From positions 1,606,321 to 1,670,320 of the forward strand of contig NZ_CP012200.1 in the NCBI RefSeq assembly GCF_001484685.1: a DNA stretch of 64,000 nucleotides, given 5' to 3'. The position numbers and the translations under genes are program-made. Shown here in pieces: positions 32,039 through 39,722 of this stretch. The stretch is from Thermococcus sp. 2319x1. GTDB taxonomy: Archaea; Methanobacteriota_B; Thermococci; Thermococcales; Thermococcaceae. Position 1 is the stretch's first letter. Every line of letters starts with the position of its first letter. The notes beneath the pieces are model-generated. The model searched no databases. It was not told the origin of the DNA and was given only the letters and a program-made list of their open reading frames with translations.

Positions 32039-32989
32039 TCACTCCAGGAGTTTTTCGAGCTCTATCTTTATTTTCTCTATCTTATCTCTGAGGTTCTCAA
32101 ACCTGATCTTGTACGTCTCAAGCTCCTCAATTCTCTGTTTGAGCTCATTGTTCTCTTTTAAAAGCTCATTGGCTTTTCTTTCAAGTTCCTCTTTTTCTTT
32201 TCTCCACTCATCGGCAAGTCCTTTGAATTCTTCAACTTTCTTCTCAAGCTCCAGCTTTTCACGGGTTACCTCATCAACCAGCCTCTCTAATCTGCTGATT
32301 TCTTCCTCCTTTGCTTTGAGCTTCTCTTCAAGTTCTTTGATTCTGGTTTCTTCGATAGCTTTGCTCTGCAGCTCCATGATTTTTACTTTAGCCTCTGCGA
32401 GCTCTTTTTCAAGCTCTTTCTTTTCCTTCCTGACTTTTTCGAGTTCCGCTTTTGCTGTTTCAAGTTCTTTCTTGAGTTTCTCTATCTCCTCTCTTGCCTT
32501 TTCCAGGCTTTCAAGGTCTACAGTTTGCTTCATCTTTTCAAGTTCTTCTCTGACCTTTTCGTATTCAATCCTGAGCTTTTCATACTCTTGCATAAGCCTT
32601 TCATACTCCTCCTTAGCAATAACCTCCTTTAAGCCACCCTTTTCAATCATTTCAATAGTTTTGATTAGCTCGTCGAGCTTTCCTTGCTTTATCAGCTCGT
32701 AGGTTTCTCTAACAAGTTGTCCCGCTTTGCTTTCTCCCTTGAGGTGTTTTCTTATTGTCTGCTCGGTTCTACCAAGTTCCCTCGCAATCTCGCTTGTTGT
32801 CATTCCCGCTTTCTCTCTCGCAATTGCTCCAGCTGCAACTGCCAAGCTGTCGACCCAAGTTAATCTCTCCGCTGGATCCTTGATTAGCTCAATAACCTCC
32901 GGCCTAAAGAGCGTTGCAAAGAGAAGAATGCTCTCCAATTGGTGAATCTCCTGCCTTCCAACGGGGTTAAGGGGGATCTCAACTGTCAT
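32039..32989 (-). CDS. HTH-coiled-coil protein paired with KaiC-like ATPase
   Basis: 316 residues from ATG 32989, with GGGGTGAT upstream. Residues about 45-95 contain a helix-turn-helix (MTTSEIARELGRTEQTIRKH). From about residue 110 to the end it is one very long coiled coil of Glu/Lys heptads. The function is unknown. It follows the KaiC-like gene by 13 bp, and a DNA-binding plus ATPase pair may act in signalling or chromosome organisation; this is inference. Confidence 0.75.
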   Translation of the reverse strand: MTVEIPLNPVGRQEIHQLESILLFATLFRPEVIELIKDPAERLTWVDSLAVAAGAIAREKAGMTTSEIARELGRTEQTIRKHLKGESKAGQLVRETYELIKQGKLDELIKTIEMIEKGGLKEVIAKEEYERLMQEYEKLRIEYEKVREELEKMKQTVDLESLEKAREEIEKLKKELETAKAELEKVRKEKKELEKELAEAKVKIMELQSKAIEETRIKELEEKLKAKEEEISRLERLVDEVTREKLELEKKVEEFKGLADEWRKEKEELERKANELLKENNELKQRIEELETYKIRFENLRDKIEKIKIELEKLLE

Positions 32990-33002
32990 CGCTATCACCC
33001 CC

Positions 33003-33746
33003 TCAAATCTCCACGATTCCACCTCTCTTCAGAACCTTGTCCGCATAAACTGTTATTCCCTTGTCGGTTATCTCAAATGGATGCCTCCTCATTGAATGAC
33101 TAGTTCCTCTCATCTTCCACACTATGAGGGAGCGTTTAAGCTCGCCATCGATTTCATCAAGATCGAGCCTTACAATACCATCAACACCGTGCTCTACTCC
33201 AGGCCCTCCAAATCCCCTTTCCCCAACGCTAATCTGGCTCACAAATATACTTGTACATCCGGTACCAGCTAAGACCCTCTTGAGCTGAAGGATTATGCTT
33301 CTAGCCATGGCGGGCTTGTTTATGTAGAGCGTTGTGACAGAATCAACAACGACCCTCTTGGCGTTGATGTCTTTTATAGCCTGCCTTAACACATCGACGA
33401 ACTCCCTAATATCGGTTAAATCATGGACTATATACTTCTCATATTCCTTAGATTTCCCGATTCCAGCTGTGAAGGCGTCTACCATGGCAAACATTCCTTG
33501 CTCTTCATACGGCTTGACGTCCCATCCAAACTGAGCCATATTTTGCCTCACTTGGACTGGATGCTCCTCAAGAGCTACGTAAATCCCGGGTTCATCCATT
33601 TGCAGACCATTCCATAAGAACTGCTGGCTGAATATTGTCTTTCCTGTTCCCGGGCCTCCGCTGAGCAAAACTACGTTTCTCTCCGGAATTCCTCCATGAA
33701 GTATCTCATCCATCCCCGGAATACCTGTTTTTACTCTCTTAATCAC
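33003..33746 (-). CDS. KaiC-like RecA-fold ATPase
   Basis: Single-domain KaiC homologue of 247 residues. Walker A is [15 protein letters not shown] (about 30-44), the catalytic glutamates follow in YVALEEHP, and Walker B is [11 protein letters not shown]. Archaeal single-domain KaiC proteins are not clock proteins; some bind small partners and regulate motility or transcription. It is the first gene of a pair with the HTH-coiled-coil protein. A second KaiC-like gene with its own small partner is at 50437-51147. Confidence 0.87.
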   Translation of the reverse strand: MIKRVKTGIPGMDEILHGGIPERNVVLLSGGPGTGKTIFSQQFLWNGLQMDEPGIYVALEEHPVQVRQNMAQFGWDVKPYEEQGMFAMVDAFTAGIGKSKEYEKYIVHDLTDIREFVDVLRQAIKDINAKRVVVDSVTTLYINKPAMARSIILQLKRVLAGTGCTSIFVSQISVGERGFGGPGVEHGVDGIVRLDLDEIDGELKRSLIVWKMRGTSHSMRRHPFEITDKGITVYADKVLKRGGIVEI

Positions 33747-33863
33747 TTTCTCACCCCCGTAATGGATCTTTATCTGATTTAAGCGGGTTAGAAAGAATAG
33801 TGATTTTAGTTACCAATTGGAATTATATGTTGAAGATATTTAAAGTTTACGTTAAAAACTAGC

Positions 33864-33954
33864 ATACTGTCTGTTAGGATAACTACGGTCCTTCTTTTTC
33901 TGAAGTAGTGTCAGAAACTTAAACCTGATGTCCCACTGCTTATCCTAACAGTAT
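33864..33954. mobile_element. 91 bp inverted-repeat element (MITE-like)
   Basis: Ends are inverted copies of TTATCCTAACAGTAT (right, 33940-33954) and ATACTG-TCTG-TTAGGATAA (left, 33864-33882, with 4 extra bases). The interior (TTCTTTTTCTGAAGT, AACTTAAACCT) matches a second, diverged copy at 36026-36098 in the same orientation. No coding capacity. No clear target duplication was found. Confidence 0.65.
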
Positions 33955-33996
33955 CATTTTTAGTACTATCATATAACTACTTATTGAGGTGATATT

Positions 33997-34514
33997 GTGG
34001 CCACATATGGATTGTGGTACTTTAAAGCTCAAGATGGGAATTATGAAACATTTTCCTCCGCAGGAACACCATCTCAGCTGAAAGACAGAGGATTTACCTA
34101 TGCAATAGCTCTGCATTCTGCTGCAAAAGATGAAAATGGAAACTTATTATATGGGAATATTCCGTTTAGTGGATATTCCTACAACGATGGATACCAAGAT
34201 GGAGCATCTCTTGGAAGATGGATAGATTCGATACTGAAAGGAATCGATTATCTTGTTGTGGTTCCAGTTCTCATTGACAAGAGTAAAACCAGAGGAGTTA
34301 GAGGAATTGGGTATGGAGTATTCCTAACGGATATATAGAAATGGAAGTGGATGGGACTATCAACTCATATCCAGACTTAATAAATAAAGCATGTGACTAT
34401 GTTACAGCACAAAAGAATTCGGTGGTTGGAGATATTTGGCCACAGAGAGCATATTACTACAATGCTAATATAAACAATGTTGATGAGGTGAGGAATCAAT
34501 GTCCCGAGTGGTAA
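33997..34514 (+). pseudogene. Hypothetical gene with single-base frameshift
   Basis: GTG 33997 (GAGGTGATATT upstream) opens a frame beginning ATYGLWYFKAQDG that stops at 34338. The next frame carries on smoothly from GYIEMEVDGTINSYPDL to DEVRNQCPEW and a TAA at 34512-34514. Adding one T near 34323 would restore about 171 residues. The last codons overlap the next gene by 16 bp, as expected if the full-length form is original. No family is recognised; the sequence is aromatic-rich and lacks a signal peptide. It lies inside the inverted-repeat unit. Confidence 0.6.
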
Positions 34515-35938
34515 AAGGCACTGTCTTTGTTTCTATTCTTTTCCTTCTGCTTATCGACTCTATTCCAGTATTGACTGGTTATACTGACAATTTGAAAATC
34601 ATAAACGCCTATTCTATTGGAGACAAGGTAGCATTCGTGGTTCTCAACACAACATCGAATAAACTTTATGCTCTAACTTACAACGGTCACTCCTTTGAAG
34701 TGGAGCCACTTAATTTCACTACATCATATTTAGTGAGACACTGGAACGGCAAGTACTGGCTCCTCCAAAAAGGAAGGCGGGGAACTGTTAGTCTTTACAC
34801 ATACCAGGATGGTGTCCTTAAGCTTATTAGAACTTTTAATGGAGGTAGCTTATGCACGGATAATGACTTAGAGATTAAGTGGAATGGCAGAGAGTATCTT
34901 CTAACTTTTATAGAAGCGGGTCCCCATAATGATCCCAACACTGGAGAATGCACTTTCAAGTTTAAAGACTACATCCTGAAAGATGAAAACCTAGTACCCC
35001 TTAATGTCACTGGGCGGGAAGTCTGGATCCCTGCGCTTAACGCTTGGCTCATTGGGGAATCTTTAGTTGACGAGAATGGAAAAGTGCTCGGAGAGTACAA
35101 CTTCAGTAAAACCGGTATATATTCGGTGGGGTTAGCTGTTGATGACGGTAAAACTTTTCTCGTGGTATCTTCAGATGGAGGATGGGTTCGAGTATTCACT
35201 ATCAGGAACTCTTCACTGGTTTTAATCTACAATCGGAGACTAGAAAAAAGAGAGTTGGGAGAAGGGCCATATCCTCCAAAGGTGTGGATTGGAAAGCCGA
35301 TGCTTCTTGGTAGAGATTCACATAACGATTTGAGATTCATTGTATGGCTGTTTAACGGCACCGATTTCATTAAGATACATGCATTTGAAGACTATGCGAT
35401 GCTTTATCCGCTAACTACCTCGAATAGGAGTTACATTCTTTCAAGAATTCCCATCAACATGGGAACCTACATCTTGCTCAATCTATTTGAACTCAGGGGT
35501 TTTTCACTTGTTCAAGTTAGTTCCCTAAAAGTCAGAAACAACTACCTTAGAGTGATCAACATGAAGGAATCGAAAGGGTTTTCAGCACCAAAAGTTGAGC
35601 CTGGAAGCATGCTTGTAGCTTCTGGGGAAAATTCAGTTTTTCTGTTTAACTCTAGCCATATATTTGACCTTACCTCAAGAGATAGCATTGAGCTTCCGAA
35701 TGCCCTTAAAAACCATGGATACAGGGTAGCGCTTTGTTGTGGGGGATGGATTGTATTTGATGAGAACAAGATATATTTCTTTAAAAATGACAAATTTAGC
35801 GACATAACCCCAGAAATGATTTCAGTATTGTCTGAGAGACCAAAGAGCAACAATTCTTTAATCATGGATATTTTGGGTAGTCTTGTGGCTGTGGTTATAG
35901 TAGTTTTCTTGCTGGTTTTCCTAAGAAAAAGCAAATAA
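34499..35938 (+). CDS. Membrane-anchored propeller-like hypothetical protein
   Basis: 479 residues with an N-terminal signal helix (about 6-25), a long beta-rich ectodomain and one C-terminal helix (about 455-476) ending RKSK, so it is displayed outside the cell. Repeated strand units such as WNGKYWLLQK, WNGREYLLTF and NRSYILSRI suggest a beta-propeller. ATG 34499 follows GAGGTGAGG and overlaps the previous broken gene, implying an operon. It resembles the proteins at 14912-15883 and 53414-54448 in pattern. Its position between IS-type ends suggests it was acquired or moved as a unit. Confidence 0.7.
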   Translation: MSRVVKGTVFVSILFLLLIDSIPVLTGYTDNLKIINAYSIGDKVAFVVLNTTSNKLYALTYNGHSFEVEPLNFTTSYLVRHWNGKYWLLQKGRRGTVSLYTYQDGVLKLIRTFNGGSLCTDNDLEIKWNGREYLLTFIEAGPHNDPNTGECTFKFKDYILKDENLVPLNVTGREVWIPALNAWLIGESLVDENGKVLGEYNFSKTGIYSVGLAVDDGKTFLVVSSDGGWVRVFTIRNSSLVLIYNRRLEKRELGEGPYPPKVWIGKPMLLGRDSHNDLRFIVWLFNGTDFIKIHAFEDYAMLYPLTTSNRSYILSRIPINMGTYILLNLFELRGFSLVQVSSLKVRNNYLRVINMKESKGFSAPKVEPGSMLVASGENSVFLFNSSHIFDLTSRDSIELPNALKNHGYRVALCCGGWIVFDENKIYFFKNDKFSDITPEMISVLSERPKSNNSLIMDILGSLVAVVIVVFLLVFLRKSK

Positions 35939-35940
35939 TA

Positions 35941-36098
35941 GGCGGCCGACCAAACCTAAAATGAACCCTAACAAAATTATACCAGAAAGCAAACAGAAAA
36001 ACAAACTAATGGTTTCAGCCTGCATCTTCCCCCTTTCTTTTTCTGAAGTGTTGCTGGCAACTTAAACCTAACGCCCCCTCCGCTTATCCTAACAGTAT
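35941..36098 (-). mobile_element. Terminal remnant of IS6-like element
   Basis: On the minus strand the 15-bp end ATACTGTTAGGATAA (36098-36084) is followed by GCGGAGGGGGCGTTAGG, then GGGGGAAG and ATG 36024. That ATG opens a 34-codon frame starting MQAETISLFFCLLSG, ending at a TAG inside the end of the neighbouring gene. The MxAET start resembles IS6-type transposases of Pyrococcus, from memory. The rest of the transposase is gone. It is the same repeat as 33864-33954. Confidence 0.5.
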
Positions 36099-36115
36099 CA
36101 AAAACTACAAAAACA

Positions 36116-36616
36116 CTACTTGTGCCGCCTTATGAATTCCCCAATGTCTGCAATGTTTTTAATGAACTTCTTTTCGCTCTCTGGATTTATAATGCCGAGT
36201 CCAAGGATTAAACCTTCTTCATTTAGGATAACAAGCTTTTTGCTCCCCTGCCAGTTGTATTCCTTAACCCCTTTTTTCGGCACGTCTTTGCCGGTTGTGA
36301 AAAGAAACGCAGTTTTTGGCTTTAGAACCGCATAGTTCTTCTTAATATCCACAAAATAGAAGAACTCAATATTTGGGCAAAATTTCTCAACAAGGTTTTT
36401 GTCAACCTTTATTGTGCCCACAAACGTTCCAAATGCGTAGGGCTTTACCTTTAGGTTTTCTATTTCTCTCCAAACTTCCTCGTTTACCGCATAGACATCC
36501 CTAAACTTTCCCTCGACTATCCCAAAGAACTCGTGTTTTAACTCCCCGAACTTTTCAGCTTCCTTCATTATCAAATCAAACTCCCAAGAGGAAGCCCTTC
36601 TGTACCTAAGTTCCAT
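36116..36616 (-). CDS. NIP7-like PUA-domain RNA-binding protein
   Basis: 166 residues from ATG 36616 (GGTGA 5 bases upstream). The N-terminal domain includes [23 protein letters not shown], and the C-terminal PUA domain (about 85-160) includes [19 protein letters not shown] and [16 protein letters not shown]. This matches the archaeal NIP7/KD93 family, which in eukaryotes takes part in 60S ribosome biogenesis. It overlaps the upstream YkgJ-type gene by 11 bp, so they are coupled. Confidence 0.8.
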   Translation of the reverse strand: MELRYRRASSWEFDLIMKEAEKFGELKHEFFGIVEGKFRDVYAVNEEVWREIENLKVKPYAFGTFVGTIKVDKNLVEKFCPNIEFFYFVDIKKNYAVLKPKTAFLFTTGKDVPKKGVKEYNWQGSKKLVILNEEGLILGLGIINPESEKKFIKNIADIGEFIRRHK

Positions 36617-37121
36617 TGTTTTCACCGTTCAAAAGAATGCCTAAGCCATCCAAATCAGTTTTTTCAAATTCTTTCTGGAACTTTATTCCGAGTTCTGCTA
36701 TTTTCTCCTTCGTTATGACCTCTTTCCCTTCCCCAATCCCCGGACAGCTCTCGTCGTAGTAGAGCCAGAGCTTTTCTCCATTGTACTCAAAAGGTTCTTC
36801 ACCTTCAATGCCAAGCGGCTTGTGGGAGACCATGAAGGGATAGATCTGACAAATTAAGGGATTGTAATTGTGAATTTTACACTTTCCAGTTTCTGGATCG
36901 TGGAAAACACACCCAAGATCCCATTCTCTATAGGCCAAGACAAAGCGTATTTTTCCCCCTTCACCAGTTAGAAGGATAAATTCCTGTGGATCATGCCCCC
37001 TTCTCATTATGTTCTTTATGTCATGCAAGGTTAAGTAGATAAACCTCCCTCTACAGCAGTCGAGGCAGAATTTGCACTCAAACTTCACATCGCTCTTCAA
37101 TGGTTTTGGCTTGAATCTCAC
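36606..37121 (-). CDS. YkgJ-family cysteine cluster protein
   Basis: 171 residues. The metal-binding pattern [17 protein letters not shown] near residues 14-30, then [18 protein letters not shown], and a late Cys in YDESCPG fit the YkgJ (iron/zinc-chelating) family, function unknown. The start is GTG 37121. Together with the NIP7-like gene it forms a two-gene operon. Confidence 0.82.
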   Translation of the reverse strand: MRFKPKPLKSDVKFECKFCLDCCRGRFIYLTLHDIKNIMRRGHDPQEFILLTGEGGKIRFVLAYREWDLGCVFHDPETGKCKIHNYNPLICQIYPFMVSHKPLGIEGEEPFEYNGEKLWLYYDESCPGIGEGKEVITKEKIAELGIKFQKEFEKTDLDGLGILLNGENNGT

Positions 37122-37181
37122 TTTTTAATCCCTCATAAAAAGCTCTTCCCGAAACTTTTAAATCTCTCGGAAAACAGATGT

Positions 37182-37313
37182 ATGAAAGCGCTTTCTATCG
37201 TGGTGGTAATCTTGGCAGTTCTCATGGCTATGTATACCCCTTCTCAGGTAAAACTCAAGGAATTCCAGTTCTCGGAAGTCCCAAATGTTAAACGCCTTTT
37301 TGAAAAGTTATGA
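37182..37313 (+). CDS. Small exported or membrane peptide, 43 residues
   Basis: ATG 37182 opens MKALSIVVVILAVLMAMYT, a signal or anchor helix, followed by a short amphipathic, basic tail ending VKRLFEKL. A TATA-like CTTTTAAATC at 37155-37164 lies about 22 bp upstream, suggesting a leaderless or very short-leader message. Its 3' end overlaps the convergent membrane-protein pseudogene by 6 bp. Not recognised. Confidence 0.45.
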   Translation: MKALSIVVVILAVLMAMYTPSQVKLKEFQFSEVPNVKRLFEKL

Positions 37314-37633
37314 AATTCTCCAGATCATTTCAATGTACATACCAATTAGGCCAAGTTCAAATGCCACTAAAAATAACGTTGATACATTGAGGCCTTTGAT
37401 GCTTTCAACTGCAAAATAAGCCAAGAGAATGCTCAAAAGAATTCCAGCCGTGCTTACAGGCGGGTTTTTCTTTAAAATCGCAGGCAATAACATCAAAACT
37501 AGCATAAAGTACAATATTACGAAGGGATACTTAGCATATCCAGTTACTAATGCCACTCCACCCAAAAGAACTCCAAAATGGAAGCAAAAATTATGGAAAT
37601 ATCAGACTTTCTCAATACGATCTCCCTCCTCAT
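37308..37633 (-). pseudogene. Small membrane protein with single-base frameshift
   Basis: The downstream frame (FGVLLGGVALVTGYAKYP onward, three helices) has no proper start. In the neighbouring frame, ATG 37633 begins MRREIVLRKSDISIIFASI and would join it if one T were added to the TTTT run near 37588, giving a smooth first helix. Without the change it stops after 28 codons. It is the last member of the Cys-rich peptide operon, 49 bp after the preceding gene. Confidence 0.5.
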
Positions 37634-37682
37634 TCACTTCACTCACTAATGACTCCAATTGTGGGTTTCCCATTTATTGTCC

Positions 37683-37880
37683 TTATTTGAGGACTTTCAC
37701 TATGGTGCTGTTTTTCAAGGCTCTCCAAACAACACTTACTGCTCCAGCTGTGAGTGCTACAATTCCGTAGTATCTAAGCAGGAGCTTGTTCCATTCCACA
37801 TAAATTGATAACAAAATTAGGGATATGCCGACCAAAAGAATAAAGTATGAGAGGTAATTTAAAAACTTCTCCTTCTCCAT
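37683..37880 (-). CDS. Small two-helix membrane protein
   Basis: 65 residues with two predicted helices (about 10-30 and 36-55) and charged ends. ATG 37880 has GGTGGTGAG directly upstream. It sits 12 bp after the stop of the interrupted Cys-rich peptide frame. An immunity or export role is possible given the context, but there is no sequence evidence. Confidence 0.6.
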   Translation of the reverse strand: MEKEKFLNYLSYFILLVGISLILLSIYVEWNKLLLRYYGIVALTAGAVSVVWRALKNSTIVKVLK

Positions 37881-37892
37881 CTCACCACCACC

Positions 37893-38105
37893 TTAAGGTC
37901 CAGGAATTAAGATTCTTTGTCCACATTTCTGTTCCCATTCCTCACAACATGCCTATGGGAAAATTCCAGCAGCAAGAAGACAGGCTAAACAACTGGCTAC
38001 ATTTCCACTAAGACACGTACCACATGCCCATACATCTCCTCTAGCACACGCTCCATAGCATCCCTCTAACCCCAAGCCTTTGGTGAAAGCCCACGTTGAA
38101 TACAT
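37893..38105 (-). pseudogene. Cys-rich peptide gene interrupted by TAG
   Basis: ATG 38105 follows GAGGTG by 6 bases; this site overlaps the stop of the gene before it, so it is coupled. The first 50 codons contain Cys at 16, 20, 28, 31, 39 and 42 (CGTCLSGNVASCLACLL), then a TAG at 37955-37953. The same frame continues for 19 more codons with three further Cys (ACCEEWEQKC) to TAA at 37893. The pattern aligns with residues 190-227 of the 18-Cys protein at 38886-39584 (CGPACLLGPVACLSCSL, DCLEEGSIC). It is either a recent nonsense mutation or a truncated 50-residue peptide. Confidence 0.6.
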
Positions 38106-38115
38106 TTTCATCACC

Positions 38116-38454
38116 TCAACCATTAGTTTTAGATGGCCGATTTACAAAAACAAAATATATTATTAGCGATATAGGTATCCAAAAAGCTATACTCATTGCA
38201 AAAACTAGCAAATCTTTATCGGTCAGTGTCCCTGCAAGATATTTTATCATTGCCATTAAAAGGTACCAGATAACTATAGCAAATGGAGCAAGTGACTTGA
38301 ATTTAACTGCAAAAGCATAGGAAATAACTCCCACTACGATAAACAAGAAAATTTCCGAAAATGGTTCATTCCTCAGGAAAATTAGAGTTAAGGTAACATA
38401 CAAAAAGAGCGGAATAAATGCTAACCCTCTCTCCTCTACACCCGTTTTCTTCAT
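38116..38454 (-). CDS. Four-helix membrane protein of Cys-rich peptide operon
   Basis: 112 residues with four predicted helices (about 12-28, 34-50, 54-72, 84-104) and both ends probably inside. ATG 38454 follows GGAGG by 6 bases. It starts 18 bp after the gene at 38473 and its stop overlaps the ribosome site of the Cys-rich peptide. No family recognised. Size and placement suit an immunity or helper protein, but that is inference. Confidence 0.65.
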   Translation of the reverse strand: MKKTGVEERGLAFIPLFLYVTLTLIFLRNEPFSEIFLFIVVGVISYAFAVKFKSLAPFAIVIWYLLMAMIKYLAGTLTDKDLLVFAMSIAFWIPISLIIYFVFVNRPSKTNG

Positions 38455-38472
38455 CTTAGACCTCCTCCGTTT

Positions 38473-38874
38473 CTAATTCTGATTACCTGCTTTATGGCGA
38501 TAGTAATCGACGACGGTTTCATATATTGCGACGACTCCTAATAATACCACCCACAGGGCCCCCAATATGACATCTTGCAAATCAAGTCCGTACAAAAAGT
38601 CTATTGTCCCAAGAGTAGCAATGTAACTTATGATGCCTGCAATTAACATCCTTACTGAATTATGAAAGCTTGTTTTTCTCTCCAGAATCACGTAAATGAT
38701 GATAAACATGCCCAACAGTACTGCAGAAAGTGGTGCGAAAAATTTCAAGAAGCTCACGAATTCTGCAACACTTCTTCCGTCAATCATAAACATTACGAAA
38801 AGACATGCAGTAATAAGGAAAAAGAAAAACAACATTCTGAGGATCAAAGTCTTTGACGTTATGTTAGCAGACAT
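38473..38874 (-). CDS. Four-helix membrane protein of Cys-rich peptide operon
   Basis: 133 residues with four predicted helices (about 12-32, 42-63, 73-93, 100-121) and a short basic tail (YYRHKAGNQN). ATG 38874 has GGAGGG 6 bases upstream, overlapping the TAG of the Cys-rich precursor gene. It is similar in size and topology to the next gene, and the two may form a pair. Not recognised. Confidence 0.65.
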   Translation of the reverse strand: MSANITSKTLILRMLFFFFLITACLFVMFMIDGRSVAEFVSFLKFFAPLSAVLLGMFIIIYVILERKTSFHNSVRMLIAGIISYIATLGTIDFLYGLDLQDVILGALWVVLLGVVAIYETVVDYYRHKAGNQN

Positions 38875-38885
38875 TCAAATCCCTC

Positions 38886-39584
38886 CTATGGAGCTACTGA
38901 TTGACATATTGAACCTTCCTCTAGGCAATCCCTACAAATATCGTAGTAACACCATGGACACAATCCAAGAGAACACGAAAGGCAAGCAACCGGTCCAAGG
39001 AGACAAGCTGGACCACAAAGATCACAACACCAAAATACACAATCTGGATCTGGTGAGCTCTGTTCACAGCAAATTTCATAGCATGCTTCGAGAATACCAC
39101 AGTCTGCATCACTGGAGCATTCGTGAGGACAGGAGCTGAGAATAGTCACTTGTCCGTTGGTACTTAATGCTTGAGTTTTTACAAGAGTTTCATTTACGCC
39201 AAACAGGTAGCTTCTTGTCTTGATTCCTTGTACTGGTTTTGAGAATTCATAATAACCTATTACGTGCTTGCCGTCTTTTAATGGGATTCCCATGGCAAGC
39301 ATTTCAATCCTCTCGCCGTTATAATCTACAATGTGCCTTACTATTCTGACGCTCTTATAGTCAACTTCCCAAGGCTTTGCCAAACTCCTAAGGTCCTTGC
39401 TAACGAGGATTTTGTTAAAAACACGCACTGAAGACCAGTTCTCCGGAGCTTTTTCCACAGGCTTGACTTCTCTAAATGGATTCACACAACCTTTAACTTC
39501 TGGGGGTTTGGGCTGGCTTACTGCGTAAGCTGCGTACGCTCCAACCAACAACAAAACCACAAGCAAGCTTAACTTCTTCCTCAT
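38886..39584 (-). CDS. Exported precursor with 18-cysteine C-terminal domain
   Basis: 232 residues. A signal peptide (about 1-22) is followed by a beta-type domain with one Cys (about 30-148), then a compact domain (152-227) with 18 Cys, mostly as CC, CxxC and CxxxC, separated by small hydrophobic residues (GPACLLGPVACLSCSLGLCP). The layout of exported N-domain plus Cys-rich hydrophobic C-domain recalls the halocin C8 precursor, where the C-part is a peptide antibiotic and the N-part confers immunity. I see no sequence identity strong enough to claim homology. A metal- or cluster-binding surface protein is the alternative. It leads an operon of small membrane proteins and a second Cys-rich peptide. 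Confidence 0.7.
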   Translation of the reverse strand: MRKKLSLLVVLLLVGAYAAYAVSQPKPPEVKGCVNPFREVKPVEKAPENWSSVRVFNKILVSKDLRSLAKPWEVDYKSVRIVRHIVDYNGERIEMLAMGIPLKDGKHVIGYYEFSKPVQGIKTRSYLFGVNETLVKTQALSTNGQVTILSSCPHECSSDADCGILEACYEICCEQSSPDPDCVFWCCDLCGPACLLGPVACLSCSLGLCPWCYYDICRDCLEEGSICQSVAP

Positions 39585-39635
39585 TCGCCCCCCCCAAGTA
39601 TGAGGAAATTTTCACAAATAATTAAGCACTCAAAG

Positions 39636-39650
39636 TATATAAAATTTACC
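39636..39650 (-). promoter_or_regulatory. Promoter of Cys-rich peptide operon
   Basis: The minus strand shows GGTAAATTTTATATAC, a strong BRE plus TATA box, about 55 bp upstream of ATG 39584. The leader ends in GGGGGGGGCGA before the start, an unusual G run used as the ribosome site. Confidence 0.7.
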
Positions 39651-39659
39651 ATTGGAAAA

Positions 39660-39716
39660 AATCAAAAGACAAAAGAAAAAACAGCAAACAACAAAACAAA
39701 GTAAAAATACACAACG
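39660..39716 (-). terminator. T-rich terminator after elp3
   Basis: The minus strand just past the elp3 stop is rich in T runs (TTTTTTCTTTTG and similar) with no stem, the usual archaeal termination signal. Confidence 0.5.
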
Positions 39717-39722
39717 TTTAGC

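Noticed and set aside
33880-33945. TGATG and CTGA elements inside the 91 bp repeat as a C/D sRNA
   Set aside because: The boxes are not conserved in the second copy at 36026-36098 and spacing is wrong.
38696-39139. A plus-strand frame across the Cys-rich precursor gene
   Set aside because: The minus strand has the promoter, signal peptide and coupled operon; the plus frame shows no motif.
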